This document shows positions 19,498-28,649 of a stretch of DNA of 64,000 nt, in pieces. This stretch comes from an uncultured Oscillospiraceae bacterium. Lineage in GTDB: Bacteria; Bacillota; Clostridia; Oscillospirales; Oscillospiraceae. The DNA lies in contig CALXDJ010000001.1 of NCBI GenBank assembly GCA_944387035.1, forward strand, positions 143,988 to 207,987, read 5' to 3'. The notes under the pieces were generated by a model. That model was not told the DNA's origin. It saw only the letters and a program-made list of their open reading frames with translations, and searched no databases. Every line of letters starts with the position of its first letter. Positions within the stretch are counted from its first letter, which is position 1. A program made the position numbers and the translations under genes.

Positions 19498-20194
19498 ACT
19501 GATTGTCTGTCGGGACGTGTCCCTGGGATACGAGGGACAGAGCGTCCTGACCCACCTGGACCTGACCATCCGGGCGGGAGATTATCTTTGTATTGTAGGA
19601 GACAACGGCTCCGGAAAGTCCACCTTGCTGCGGGGCCTTCTGGGATTGCTGACACCGCAAAGCGGCCGGATCGAGCGGGCGGAGGAGCTGCGCCGGGGCG
19701 CCATCGGGTATCTTCCCCAGCAGACCCGGGCCCAGCGGGACTTCCCCGCCACGGTATTTGAGGTAGTGCTCTCCGGCTGCCTCAACCGGGGTGTCCGGTT
19801 TTTCTACTCCCCGGCCCAAAAATCCCAGGCGCTGATGAACATGGGAAAGCTGGGTATCCTGGAACTCAAGGACCAGTGCTACCGGGAGCTCTCCGGCGGT
19901 CAGCAGCAGCGGGTGCTGCTGGCCCGTGCCCTATGCGCCGCCGGAAAGCTGCTGATTCTGGACGAACCCATTACCGGCCTGGATCCGGCGGCGGCCCAGG
20001 ATCTCTACAAGACCCTTTCTTACCTCAATGAAAAGGAAGGCATGGCCGTGGTCATGGTGACCCATGATCTCAAGGCCGCTTTGCGCAGCGCCCGCACCGT
20101 GCTGCACATTGGACGCAGCAGCGTATTCCTCGGCACTGTGGCCGACTATCTCGCCTCCCCCCAGGGACGGCGCTTCCGGGAGGCGGAGTCATGA
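19484..20194 (+). CDS. znuC: metal ABC transporter ATP-binding protein
   Basis: 236 residues. Walker A GDNGSGKST, LSGGQQQRVLLARAL signature, Walker B LLILDEP and MVTHDL switch. The length and closeness to a Fur-family gene match ZnuC/MntB-type ATPases for Zn2+ or Mn2+ import. The ATG lies inside the 3' end of the regulator gene (14-base overlap) with GGAGGATCCCC as ribosome site, indicating coupled translation. The gene symbol is by analogy. Confidence 0.88.
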   Translation: MEPNELIVCRDVSLGYEGQSVLTHLDLTIRAGDYLCIVGDNGSGKSTLLRGLLGLLTPQSGRIERAEELRRGAIGYLPQQTRAQRDFPATVFEVVLSGCLNRGVRFFYSPAQKSQALMNMGKLGILELKDQCYRELSGGQQQRVLLARALCAAGKLLILDEPITGLDPAAAQDLYKTLSYLNEKEGMAVVMVTHDLKAALRSARTVLHIGRSSVFLGTVADYLASPQGRRFREAES

Positions 20195-21003
20195 TCATCC
20201 TGCAAATGCTTTCCTATCCCTTCATGCAGCGGGCCCTCATTGCCGGCGTGCTGGTCAGCCTGTGCGCTGCACTGCTGGGCGTCTCTCTGGTGCTCAAGCG
20301 CTACTCCATGATCGGCGACGGCCTCAGCCATGTCTCCTTCGGCGCCCTGGCCATTGCCGTGGCCCTGGGGATCACGCCGCTGTACTTCTCCATTCCGGTG
20401 GTCATTCTGGCGGCGTTTTTGCTGCTGCGCATGGCCAGCCATCCGCGGTTCAACAGTGACGCCGCCATCGCCGCCACCAGCGCATCCGCCCTGGCCATCG
20501 GCATTCTGGTCATCTCCCTGACCACCGGCATGACCACCGACGTGGACAATTACATGTTCGGCAGTGTTCTGGCCATGTCCGATCAGGATGTGATATTGTC
20601 CGTCATTCTGAGCGTAGCGGTGCTGGTGCTGTTTGTGCGGTTCTATCACCAGCTCTTTGCCGTCACCTTTGACGAAAGCTTCTCCCGTGCCACAGGGTTG
20701 CACGTAGACCGCTACAATACCCTTCTGGCTGTCCTGACTGCACTGACCATTGTGTTGGGCATGCGGATGATGGGCGCCATGCTGATCTCCTCTTTGGTCA
20801 TTTTCCCCGCCCTGACAGCCATGCGCCTATTCAAAAGTTTCCGGGGCGTCATTCTCTGCGCCGCAGTGACAGCGGTGGTGTGCTTTTGTGTGGGACTGCT
20901 GATTTCTTTCGCCTGGTCCACCCCGGTAGGTGCCACGGTGGTGGCAGCGGACCTGGTGCTATTTTTGCTCTCCTGCGCTGCTGCTTCTGTACGCCGGAGA
21001 TAA
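20191..21003 (+). CDS. znuB: metal ABC transporter permease
   Basis: 270 residues with about eight hydrophobic helices, typical for the ABC-3 (ZnuB/MntC) family; the segment YSMIGDGLSHVSFGALAIA is the conserved coupling region. It overlaps the ATPase gene by four bases (ATGA). No substrate-binding lipoprotein gene follows, so the importer must take its ZnuA-like partner from elsewhere or be incomplete. Metal specificity is inferred from the adjacent regulator. Confidence 0.88.
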   Translation: MIILQMLSYPFMQRALIAGVLVSLCAALLGVSLVLKRYSMIGDGLSHVSFGALAIAVALGITPLYFSIPVVILAAFLLLRMASHPRFNSDAAIAATSASALAIGILVISLTTGMTTDVDNYMFGSVLAMSDQDVILSVILSVAVLVLFVRFYHQLFAVTFDESFSRATGLHVDRYNTLLAVLTALTIVLGMRMMGAMLISSLVIFPALTAMRLFKSFRGVILCAAVTAVVCFCVGLLISFAWSTPVGATVVAADLVLFLLSCAAASVRRR

Positions 21004-21005
21004 CC

Positions 21006-21046
21006 CCGGGGGCGGACGGAATCCATTTGGTACCGTCCGCCCCCGG
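21006..21046 (+). terminator. hairpin after znuB, no U-tract
   Basis: A perfect 14-bp stem (21006-21019 with 21033-21046, 13-base loop) starts three bases after the stop codon. A-rich rather than U-rich sequence follows, so termination by the simple intrinsic mechanism is doubtful. Confidence 0.55.
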
Positions 21047-21105
21047 AACTGGGGAAAAAAGTGGGACAAAGGCGGAAAAAACTTCTCTTTTCTCCTGCAA
21101 AAGGC

Positions 21106-21134
21106 TTGCACTTTCTCATAGTCTGTGGTATATT
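21106..21134 (+). promoter_or_regulatory. promoter of the rimP-nusA-infB operon
   Basis: TTGCAC at 21106-21111, a 17-base spacer and TATATT at 21129-21134. A start near 21141 gives a leader of about 110 bases before rimP. Confidence 0.7.
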
Positions 21135-21161
21135 TGCATATGTTAGAGTATGTAAGCAGCG

Positions 21162-21188
21162 GAGTGGACCCTGGGTCCGCTCTTTTTA
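21162..21188 (+). promoter_or_regulatory. attenuator hairpin in the rimP leader
   Basis: A 9-bp stem with one G-U pair (21162-21170 with 21174-21182, loop CTG) is followed by TTTTTATT, the form of an intrinsic terminator, only about 20 bases after the predicted transcription start and before the first gene. It would permit feedback attenuation of the operon, plausibly by its own product NusA, though no alternative antiterminator is obvious. Confidence 0.6.
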
Positions 21189-21249
21189 TTGGCCTTTTTT
21201 CCCTGGTCAAAATTTGAAAATGCTGTCAAAAGAAGGGAGGGATCTTTCC

Positions 21250-21711
21250 ATGAAGAAAATCACGGAACTGACCGCCGAACTGGCCGCCCCCGCCATTGCC
21301 GAGGCCGGCTGCACCCTCTGGGACGTGGAGTATGTTCGGGAGGCCGGCACCTGGTACCTGCGGGTCCTTCTGGACAAGGAAGGCGGCGTGGACATTCTGG
21401 ACTGCGAGGCCGTCTCCCGCAAGCTCAGCGATCTTCTGGATGAGGCGGACCCCATTGAGGGCAGCTATACGCTGGAGGTTGGCTCAGCCGGCGCCGAACG
21501 GGCGCTTAAGCGGCCTGGAGACTTCCAGCGCTATCTGGGCAGCCCCGTTTTGGTAAAGCTTTACCGCAACCGGGACGGCCGGAAGGAGTTTGCCGGCTAC
21601 CTCAAAGCTTATGACGAGGCCACCGGTGCCGTTACAGTCACAGTGGGGAACCAGGAACTCACATTTGAGAAAAAAGATGTGGCTCTGGTCCGCCTGCGGG
21701 TGGAGTTTTAA
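21250..21711 (+). CDS. rimP: ribosome maturation factor RimP
   Basis: 153 residues, normal for RimP, which helps 30S subunit assembly. The typical GCTLWDVEYVREAGTWYLRVLLD region at about 20-42 and the SAGAERALKRPGDF block are clear (the family has S-PG-x-x-R-P-L). It is the first gene of the conserved nusA-infB operon. The ATG at 21250 follows AGGGAGGGATCTTTCC; the frame is open further upstream into the leader but without a sensible start. Confidence 0.95.
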   Translation: MKKITELTAELAAPAIAEAGCTLWDVEYVREAGTWYLRVLLDKEGGVDILDCEAVSRKLSDLLDEADPIEGSYTLEVGSAGAERALKRPGDFQRYLGSPVLVKLYRNRDGRKEFAGYLKAYDEATGAVTVTVGNQELTFEKKDVALVRLRVEF

Positions 21712-21784
21712 GCACATGGAATGCGGCAGCGCCGCAAATCCCGACAACGTAACGTATTATTTAAAATAAGGAGAATCACAACAG

Positions 21785-22963
21785 ATGAAAGGCAAGAAGC
21801 AGAAGGAGCCCGTGGGCATGAATCCTGCGGAGATCTTCGCCGCTGTGGCAATGCTGGAAAAAGAGCGGGGGATCCCTCAGTCCTTCATGATGGGCAAAAT
21901 CATTCAGGCAGTCACCACCGCTTACAAGCGGGACCATGAGGGCGTGGAAAACGTGATCGTGGAGGCCGACGAAGAGCATCAGACGCTCAAGATGTTCGTC
22001 CAGAAGACCGTGGTGGATGAAGAGGACTATGTGGATCCTGCCAACGAAATGACCCTGGCTGAAGCCAAGCATCTTTCCGCCAAGTATGAAATCGGCGACA
22101 TCGTCAACATCCCCGTGGACAACGTGGAATTCGGCCGCATTGCTGCCGGCAACGGCAAGCAGGTCATCATCCAGGGTCTGCGGGAAGCCGAGCGCGGCAT
22201 GGTGTATGACGAGTTCAACTCCAAGCAGCACGAGATTCTCACCGGCGTGGTGACCCGGATCGATCCCCGCACCGGCAATGCTTCCCTGCGCATCGGCACC
22301 GGCACCGAGTCCACCGAGGCTCTGCTCATGGCCGGCGAGCAGGTTCCCGGCGAAGAGCTGGAAGAGGGCATGCACATCAAGGTCTACGTGGTGGACGTCC
22401 GCCGTCTGACCCGGGGCCCGCAGGTCCTGATCTCCCGGACTCATCCGGGCCTGGTCAAGCGTCTGTTCGAGCTGGAAGTGCCCGAAATCTACGACGGCAC
22501 CGTCGAGGTCAAGTCCATCGCCCGGGAAGCCGGCAGCCGCACCAAGATGGCTGTGTGGTCCAACGATGAAAACGTGGATCCCATCGGTGCGTGCGTGGGT
22601 CCCAAGGGTGCCCGTGTAGCCGCCATTGTCGAAGAGCTCCGGGGCGAGAAGATCGACATCATCAAGTACAGTGAGGATCCCGCCCAGTTCATTGCCGCCG
22701 CTCTGGCTCCCGCCGACGTGGTGGACGTGTGGATGGCGGACGAGGGCAAGGCCTGCCGCGTGCTGGTGCCGGACGATCAGCTGTCCCTGGCCATCGGCAA
22801 GGAGGGTCAGAATGCCCGTTTGGCAGCCCGCCTCACCGGTTATAAAATTGATATCAAACCCCAGAGCTATCAGGACTCCGACGCGGACGCCGCTCCCGAA
22901 GCTTCTTCTGAAGAAGAGGAAGTTCTTGCGGAGGAGACCGGCGAGACTCCGGCGGAATCCTAA
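21785..22963 (+). CDS. nusA: transcription termination/antitermination factor NusA
   Basis: 392 residues: N-terminal RNA-polymerase-binding domain (LEKERGIPQSFMMGKI), S1 domain (near 135-200), then two KH domains including DPIGACVGPKGARVAAI and LAIGKEGQNARLAARLTGYKIDI. The C-terminal tail of about 30 residues is acidic, and the extra repeats of proteobacterial NusA are absent, as usual in Firmicutes. Two ATG codons are possible: 21785, or 21818 (MNPAEIF), which matches the usual family start better; both have a GGAG upstream. It controls pausing and termination. Confidence 0.97.
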   Translation: MKGKKQKEPVGMNPAEIFAAVAMLEKERGIPQSFMMGKIIQAVTTAYKRDHEGVENVIVEADEEHQTLKMFVQKTVVDEEDYVDPANEMTLAEAKHLSAKYEIGDIVNIPVDNVEFGRIAAGNGKQVIIQGLREAERGMVYDEFNSKQHEILTGVVTRIDPRTGNASLRIGTGTESTEALLMAGEQVPGEELEEGMHIKVYVVDVRRLTRGPQVLISRTHPGLVKRLFELEVPEIYDGTVEVKSIAREAGSRTKMAVWSNDENVDPIGACVGPKGARVAAIVEELRGEKIDIIKYSEDPAQFIAAALAPADVVDVWMADEGKACRVLVPDDQLSLAIGKEGQNARLAARLTGYKIDIKPQSYQDSDADAAPEASSEEEEVLAEETGETPAES

Positions 22964-22982
22964 GAGAAAGGCGGCCTGACAA

Positions 22983-23264
22983 ATGCCAAAAGTGAAAAAA
23001 ATTCCCCAGCGGCAGTGTGTCGGCTGCCGGGAAATGAAAGACAAAAAGGCGCTTTTGCGTGTGGTCAAAGCTCCCGACGGCTCCGTGAGCCTGGATTTCG
23101 GCGGCAAAAAGCCCGGCCGGGGCGCCTATGTATGCCACGATGTGGCGTGCCTGCGCAAGGCCCGGAAAAGCCGGGCCTTGGAGCGGGCATTTGAAACCGC
23201 CATCCCTCCAGAGGTCTATGACGCCATGGAGAAGGAGCTGGGAGGTGAGAGCCGTGAGCAATGA
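22983..23264 (+). CDS. rnpM: RNase P modulator RnpM (YlxR)
   Basis: 93 residues with the YlxR/DUF448 signature RQCVGCREMKDKKALLRVV and GRGAYVCHDVACLRKA. In Bacillus the homologue binds RNase P RNA and modulates its activity. It sits between nusA and a YlxQ-type gene in the standard order. An AGAAAGGCGGCCTGACAA leader precedes the ATG. Confidence 0.92.
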   Translation: MPKVKKIPQRQCVGCREMKDKKALLRVVKAPDGSVSLDFGGKKPGRGAYVCHDVACLRKARKSRALERAFETAIPPEVYDAMEKELGGESREQ

Positions 23265-23871
23265 CCGGATACTCTCGCTTCTGGGGCTCGCCCTGCGGGG
23301 CGGACGTCTGGTATTGGGCGAGGAACCGGTGGAGTCCGTGGCCCGGGCCCGGGACGCCCGGCTGATCCTGCTGGCCTGTGACGCGGCGGACAATACCCGC
23401 CGCCGGGTACGGCACTTTGCCGATGCCGGACAATGTCTCTGGTTCCAGATTCCCTACACGAAAGAGCAGCTGGGGCAGGCCACCGGCCGCACCAGCGTCG
23501 CCATCGCGGCGCTGACCGACATCGGGCTGGCCTCAACCATTGCGCACCGGCTGGCGGAGGAGGATCCCGCCCGTTATGAAGAAAGCGCCCGCCGGCTGGA
23601 CCGCAAGGCCGCCCGGGCCGCTCAGCGCCGGGCTGAGCAGCTGGCCCATGAGAAAAATCTCCGCCGGGGTCGGCGCAAACCCGCTCAGCATGCCGACGCG
23701 GCCCCCTCGGCCGTGCCGTCTGAAGCGGCTCCGGCGCCCAAGCGGGGCACTCAGTCCCGCACAAAGTCTCACCCTTCCAGGGATCACCGCCCCAGACCGG
23801 GGGCTTCCCCTTACGCCCACAGCCGCCCTGTCAAAAAGGGCAAGGGTTCCTTCCGCAAGAAGGCGACGTAA
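23254..23871 (+). CDS. L7Ae-type RNA-binding protein YlxQ with a long basic tail
   Basis: 205 residues from a GTG start (GGAGGTGAGAGCC upstream) that overlaps rnpM by 11 bases. The first 100 residues are an L7Ae/L30e-like domain (LSLLGLALRGGRLVLGEEPV, later VAIAALTDIGLA). YlxQ is usually only about 100 residues; here a further roughly 100 residues rich in Arg, Lys, Ala and Pro follow, ending in KKGKGSFRKKAT. The tail is low-complexity and probably disordered, likely an RNA-binding extension. Function is unknown beyond K-turn-type RNA binding. Confidence 0.85.
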   Translation: MSNDRILSLLGLALRGGRLVLGEEPVESVARARDARLILLACDAADNTRRRVRHFADAGQCLWFQIPYTKEQLGQATGRTSVAIAALTDIGLASTIAHRLAEEDPARYEESARRLDRKAARAAQRRAEQLAHEKNLRRGRRKPAQHADAAPSAVPSEAAPAPKRGTQSRTKSHPSRDHRPRPGASPYAHSRPVKKGKGSFRKKAT

Positions 23872-23937
23872 GCGGACCGATCGAACAAATTCTCCCCAGC
23901 CCCCGGGTTGGAGCATAACGAGGTGTTTTTATTGGGT

Positions 23938-26301
23938 ATGGAAAAATATAGAGTCCATGAGGTGGCCAAAGACTTCGGTCTGCCCACCAAGACCATTACA
24001 GAAATTCTGACCAAATATGTGGCGGCTCCGAAAAACCACATGCAGGTCCTGGACGATCACGAGCTGTCTGTGATCTTTGATTACCTGACACAGCACAATC
24101 AGGTTTCCAGCATTCAAGCCATCTTTGCAGACACGTATCAGGCGAAGTCTGCTCCCGCCCAGGCGGACGCTCCGGCCGACGCTCACAAGAGCGCTGCGCC
24201 GGCGGAAAAGCAGCCCGCTCAGGCTGCGGAAGTCCGCAAGAATGCTGATACGCCGGCCAAGCAGCCCGCTGACACGCAGAAGGCCGCCGCTCCCGTGCAG
24301 CAGCCCTCCACCCGGGTTCCCCAGAAGAAGATCGTGGACACCCGCAAGGGCGGCGACGTGAACCTGGCCAAGTACGACGAGCGCCTGGAGACTCTGGGCG
24401 GCGAGCGTGCCGAGCGGATGCAGCAAAAGGGCGGCAAGGAAAAGTTCCGCAACAGCAATCAGCGCCGGGGCAACATGACCTTCTCCAACAAGCGCAAGCA
24501 GGACGAGGCCGAACGGATGCGCCGCCTGCAGCTGGAGATTGCCAAAAAAGCGCCCGTCAAGGTCCAGATCCCCGATGAGATCTCTGTGGGTGAGCTGGCC
24601 AGCCGGATGAAGAAAACCGGCGCCGAGGTGGTCAAATGCCTGATGAAAAACGGCGTCATGGCCTCTCTGAGCCAGCTGATCGACTTTGACACCGCTGCCA
24701 TCATCGCTGAGGAAATGGGCTGCAAGGTGGAAAAGGAAGTCGTCGTCACCATCGAGGAAAAGCTCATCGATGTCCATGAGGATAAGCCGGAGGACCTGGT
24801 TCCCCGGGCTCCCGTGGTGGTGGTCATGGGCCACGTCGACCACGGCAAGACCTCCCTGCTGGATACCATCCGCAATACCTCCGTGGCAGCCGGTGAGGCC
24901 GGCGGCATCACCCAGCACATCGGCGCCTATCAGGTGCAGGTCAACGGCAAGCCCATTACCTTCCTGGATACCCCGGGCCACGAGGCATTTACCTCCATGC
25001 GGGCCCGCGGCGCCATGATTACGGATATTGCCATTCTGGTGGTGGCGGCGGATGACGGCATCATGCCCCAGACCATCGAATCCATCAACCATGCCAAGGC
25101 CGCAGAGATCCCCATCATTGTGGCCATCAACAAAATTGACCGGGAGAACGCCAACCCCGACCGTGTCATGCAGCAGCTGACGGAATACGGCCTGGTGCCC
25201 GAAGAGTGGGGCGGCCAGACCATCTGCTGCAAGATCTCCGCCAAGAAGCATATCGGCATTGAAAACCTGCTGGAGATGGTGACCCTCACCGCCGAGATGG
25301 AAGAGCTCAAGGCCAACCCCAACCGGGCCGGTCAGGGCACTGTCATCGAGGCCCGGCTGGACAAGGGCCGCGGCCCCGTGGCAACGCTGCTGGTCCAAAA
25401 CGGCACCCTCAAGCAGGGCGATATCATCATCGCCGGTACTGCTGTGGGCCGCGTACGGACTATGATGAACTACAAGGGCGCCCGTCTCACCGAGGCCGGT
25501 CCCTCCGTCCCCGTGGAGATTGCCGGTCTTTCCGAGGCTCCCACCGCAGGCAGTCCCTTCTTCGCCGTGGCCGACGAGCGTATGGCCCGGGAACTGGTGG
25601 AGCAGCGCAAGGCCGAGGAGAAGGCCAAGGCCGCCGCGCCGGTGCAGAAGGTCTCCCTGGAGAACCTTTTCGATCAGATCCAGGCCGGCGAGCGCAAGGA
25701 ACTGGCCCTGATCGTCAAGGCCGACGTACAGGGCAGCGTGGAAGCCGTGAAAGCCTCTCTGGAGAAGCTCTCCAACGACGAGGTCAACGTCCGGGTCATC
25801 CACGGCGGTGTCGGCGCTATCAGCGAGTCTGATATCATGCTGGCTGCGTCTTCCAACGCCATCATCGTGGGCTTCAATGTCCGCCCCGATGCTGCCGCCC
25901 GGGACGGCGCCATCCGCCAGAACGTGGATATGCGGATGTACCGGGTCATCTACGACTGCATTGACGAAATCGAAGCCGCTATGAAGGGCATGCTGGCTCC
26001 CAAGTACCGCGAAGTGGTGCTGGGCCACGCCGAAGTCCGGCAGACCTACAAGGTCTCCGGCATCGGCACCGTGGCCGGCTGCTACGTGCAGGACGGCAAG
26101 ATCGTCCGCGCCTGCTCCGTGCGGGTGGTTCGCGACGGCATCGTGATTCACGAGGGCCAGCTGGCCTCCCTGAAGCGCTTCAAGGATGACGCCAAGGAGG
26201 TCGCGGAAAACTATGAGTGCGGCATGACCGTGGAGAAGTTCAACGACATCAAGGAAGGCGACATCATCGAAGCCTTCACCATGGAAGAGATTCCTCGTTA
26301 A
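23938..26301 (+). CDS. infB: translation initiation factor IF-2
   Basis: 787 residues. N-terminal IF2N motif ([20 protein letters not shown]), a low-complexity Ala/Pro/Lys/Gln linker to about 190, a second N domain, the G domain from about 290 with [15 protein letters not shown] and NKID, and the C-terminal beta-barrel and C2 domain that bind initiator tRNA. It is a GTPase that delivers fMet-tRNA to the 30S subunit. Start choice: ATG at 23938, although a TTG two codons earlier (23932) is better spaced from GAGGTG. Confidence 0.97.
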   Translation: MEKYRVHEVAKDFGLPTKTITEILTKYVAAPKNHMQVLDDHELSVIFDYLTQHNQVSSIQAIFADTYQAKSAPAQADAPADAHKSAAPAEKQPAQAAEVRKNADTPAKQPADTQKAAAPVQQPSTRVPQKKIVDTRKGGDVNLAKYDERLETLGGERAERMQQKGGKEKFRNSNQRRGNMTFSNKRKQDEAERMRRLQLEIAKKAPVKVQIPDEISVGELASRMKKTGAEVVKCLMKNGVMASLSQLIDFDTAAIIAEEMGCKVEKEVVVTIEEKLIDVHEDKPEDLVPRAPVVVVMGHVDHGKTSLLDTIRNTSVAAGEAGGITQHIGAYQVQVNGKPITFLDTPGHEAFTSMRARGAMITDIAILVVAADDGIMPQTIESINHAKAAEIPIIVAINKIDRENANPDRVMQQLTEYGLVPEEWGGQTICCKISAKKHIGIENLLEMVTLTAEMEELKANPNRAGQGTVIEARLDKGRGPVATLLVQNGTLKQGDIIIAGTAVGRVRTMMNYKGARLTEAGPSVPVEIAGLSEAPTAGSPFFAVADERMARELVEQRKAEEKAKAAAPVQKVSLENLFDQIQAGERKELALIVKADVQGSVEAVKASLEKLSNDEVNVRVIHGGVGAISESDIMLAASSNAIIVGFNVRPDAAARDGAIRQNVDMRMYRVIYDCIDEIEAAMKGMLAPKYREVVLGHAEVRQTYKVSGIGTVAGCYVQDGKIVRACSVRVVRDGIVIHEGQLASLKRFKDDAKEVAENYECGMTVEKFNDIKEGDIIEAFTMEEIPR

Positions 26302-26338
26302 CCCTCTCTTCGTCGCACAGAACGTTTTATCTATCGCA

Positions 26339-26374
26339 CCGGGCGGGCGGCTTCGCCCGCCCGCGTGTTCTTTT
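26339..26374 (+). terminator. hairpin between infB and rbfA
   Basis: A 9-bp G/C-only stem (26340-26348 with 26355-26363, loop GGCTTC) is followed by CGTGTTCTTTTCC. It could partly end transcription inside the operon. Confidence 0.5.
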
Positions 26375-26432
26375 CCGCCCCGGTGCCGGGTGCGGAACCC
26401 ACCCCATTTTTCAAGTGAAAGGAGGCCCATTC

Positions 26433-26822
26433 ATGTCCAGCAATCGAATTGGCCGCATCAACGAAGAAATTCAGCGGGAGCTCAGTGACCAGCTCCGCCG
26501 CCTGAAGGATCCCCGGGTGTCTGCCACCGGCATGGTCTCCATTACCCGGGTAGATACCACCGGTGATCTGCGCTATGCCCGGATCTATATCAGCACGTTG
26601 GACAAGACACGGGAAACCGAGGTCCTCAAGGGTCTCAAATCCGCCGCCGGGTTCCTGCGCCGGGAACTGGGCCGTGCCCTGCAGCTGCGCTACACGCCGG
26701 AGCTGCAGTTCATCGCCGACGACTCCATCGCCCACGGCGCTCATATTCTGGAGGTACTGCGGAAGGTGGAACGGGAGGACGAGTCCCGCGGTCAAGCGGA
26801 AACGGAGGAAGGTTCATGCTGA
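26433..26822 (+). CDS. rbfA: ribosome-binding factor A
   Basis: 129 residues with the RbfA KH-like fold: NRIGRINEEIQRELSDQL, then DLRYARIYISTL and LGRALQLRYTPELQFIAD. It acts late in 30S assembly. The ATG has an ideal AAAGGAGGCCCATTC upstream. The stop overlaps nrnA by seven bases. Confidence 0.95.
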   Translation: MSSNRIGRINEEIQRELSDQLRRLKDPRVSATGMVSITRVDTTGDLRYARIYISTLDKTRETEVLKGLKSAAGFLRRELGRALQLRYTPELQFIADDSIAHGAHILEVLRKVEREDESRGQAETEEGSC

Positions 26823-27772
26823 GTGTTTTGGAAGCGGCAAACCTGCTGCGTTCCCTGGACCGGGTTCTGATTCTCACCCACGTCCGGCCCGACGGTGATA
26901 CGGTCGGCTGCGCGGCGGCGCTGTGTGCCGGTCTGCGGTCCCTGGGCAAGACGGCGTACCTGCTGCCCAATCCCGGTCTTACCGACACCACCGCCCCCTA
27001 TTTCGCCCCCTATGCCGCCCCGGAAGAGTTCGTGCCGGATCATGTAGTCTCCACGGACATTGCCACCGTGGGACTCTTTCCGGACAATGCCCTGCCCTAT
27101 GCCGACCGGGTGGATCTGGCCATTGACCACCACCCCTCCTTTACGCATTTCGGCAAAGCCAACATCGTCCGGCCGGAGGCTGCTGCCTGCGGTGAGCTGA
27201 TCTATGACCTGCTGGCCGCTCTGGGCCCCATCACAGCCGAAATGGCCCTGCCCCTCTATGTGGCCGTGTCCACCGATACCGGCTGCTTCGCCTATGCCAA
27301 CACCACCGCCCATACCCACGCCGTGGCAGCCGCTTTGCTGCGCACCGGGATCGACTATAAGACCGTCAACAAGGTCTTTTTCCGCACCAAAACCCGCAAG
27401 CGCATGCAGCTGGAAGGCGCCATGCTGGCCCAGGCGGAATTTTACGACTGCGACCGCATTGCCGTGCTCTCCGTCCCCCTTTCCCTGATGGAGCAGCTGC
27501 AGGCCACAGAGAGTGACGCCGAGGAGCTCTCCTCCCTGGGCGGACAGATCGAGGGGGTCGACTGCGCCGTTACCATGCGGGAACTGCGGTCGGATGTCTG
27601 GAAGATCTCCCTGCGCACCGGCAGCCGGGTCAATGCCACTGAGGTTTGCTCCCTGCTGGGCGGCGGCGGCCATGCCGCCGCTGCGGGCTGCACGGTAGAG
27701 GCCCCCTGGTCCCAGGCCCGGGACCGGGTGCTGGCCGCCATCCGGCAGGTGGTGCCGGATTGTCAGGTGTAA
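26816..27772 (+). CDS. nrnA: DHH/DHHA1 phosphoesterase NrnA (nanoRNase/pAp phosphatase)
   Basis: 318 residues. Motifs: ILTHVRPDGDTVG (DHH motif I), STDIA, DHHPS (DHH), and in the DHHA1 domain GGGGHAAAAG that binds substrate. NrnA degrades 2-5 nt RNAs and removes the 3' phosphate of pAp. The position after rbfA and before truB is standard in Firmicutes. Start overlaps the rbfA end, so translation is probably coupled. Confidence 0.93.
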   Translation: MLSVLEAANLLRSLDRVLILTHVRPDGDTVGCAAALCAGLRSLGKTAYLLPNPGLTDTTAPYFAPYAAPEEFVPDHVVSTDIATVGLFPDNALPYADRVDLAIDHHPSFTHFGKANIVRPEAAACGELIYDLLAALGPITAEMALPLYVAVSTDTGCFAYANTTAHTHAVAAALLRTGIDYKTVNKVFFRTKTRKRMQLEGAMLAQAEFYDCDRIAVLSVPLSLMEQLQATESDAEELSSLGGQIEGVDCAVTMRELRSDVWKISLRTGSRVNATEVCSLLGGGGHAAAAGCTVEAPWSQARDRVLAAIRQVVPDCQV

Positions 27773-27778
27773 CTGCCC

Positions 27779-28645
27779 ATGGCCAACGGAATCCTCATCA
27801 TTGATAAGCCCCAGGATTGGACCAGCATGGACGTGTGTGCCAAGCTCCGGGGCATTTTGCAGGAACGTCGGATCGGGCATGGCGGCACGCTGGATCCCAT
27901 GGCGACCGGTGTCCTGCCCGTGTTTGTGGGACAGGCCACCCGGGCGGTGGAGTTTGCGGAAAACGGGGAAAAGGAATACGTGGCGGGTCTGCGGCTGGGT
28001 ATTGTGACCAACACCCAGGATGTTACCGGCGAAGTGCTGGAAACCCATCCGGTTCAGGTCTCCCGGGAGGATGTCGCAATGGTGCTCAGCCGCTTTCTGG
28101 GCCCCCAGGAGCAAATTCCCCCCATGTACTCCGCGGTAAAGATCGGCGGAAAAAAGCTCTACGAGCTGGCCCGAAAAGGGCAGGAAGTTGCCCGGAAGCC
28201 CCGGAACATCACCATCTGGGAGCTGGAACTTCTGGACCAGACCGGTCCGGCGGACTTTCTTCTGCGCTGCCGCTGTTCCAAGGGAACGTATATCCGCACC
28301 CTCTGTCATGATCTTGGTCAAGCACTGGGCTGCGGCGGCACCCTGGCTTCCCTGCGCCGCACCATGGCCGCGGGCTTTACCCTGGAGGACGCCGTCACCC
28401 TGGAGGATGTGCAAGCGCAGGGAGAAGCCCTGCTGCTTCCCACCGACAGTCTGTTTGCAGACTCTCCCATTCTGCTGCTGAAGACGGACCGGGAAGAAAA
28501 GCGCGTCCGCTGCGGCAACCCCATCACGATGCCCGGAATTCCAGACGGCACCTACCGGGTCTACGGTCAGGACCGGACGTTTCTCTGCCTCTCCCGGGCC
28601 GAAAACGGAACTCTGACATCCATCAAGAATTTCTTTGGAGCGTAA
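27779..28645 (+). CDS. truB: tRNA pseudouridine(55) synthase
   Basis: 288 residues with the TruB core: GILIIDKPQDWTS, GHGGTLDPMATGVLPV containing the catalytic Asp, and SKGTYIRTLCHDLG. A short C-terminal PUA-like region follows. It isomerises U55 in the T-loop of tRNAs. The gene follows nrnA by six bases. Confidence 0.95.
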   Translation: MANGILIIDKPQDWTSMDVCAKLRGILQERRIGHGGTLDPMATGVLPVFVGQATRAVEFAENGEKEYVAGLRLGIVTNTQDVTGEVLETHPVQVSREDVAMVLSRFLGPQEQIPPMYSAVKIGGKKLYELARKGQEVARKPRNITIWELELLDQTGPADFLLRCRCSKGTYIRTLCHDLGQALGCGGTLASLRRTMAAGFTLEDAVTLEDVQAQGEALLLPTDSLFADSPILLLKTDREEKRVRCGNPITMPGIPDGTYRVYGQDRTFLCLSRAENGTLTSIKNFFGA

Positions 28646-28649
28646 CGTT

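Noticed and set aside
23929..26430. A minus-strand open frame of about 830 codons opposite infB
   Set aside because: Antisense shadow of IF-2; no ribosome site or recognisable domain.
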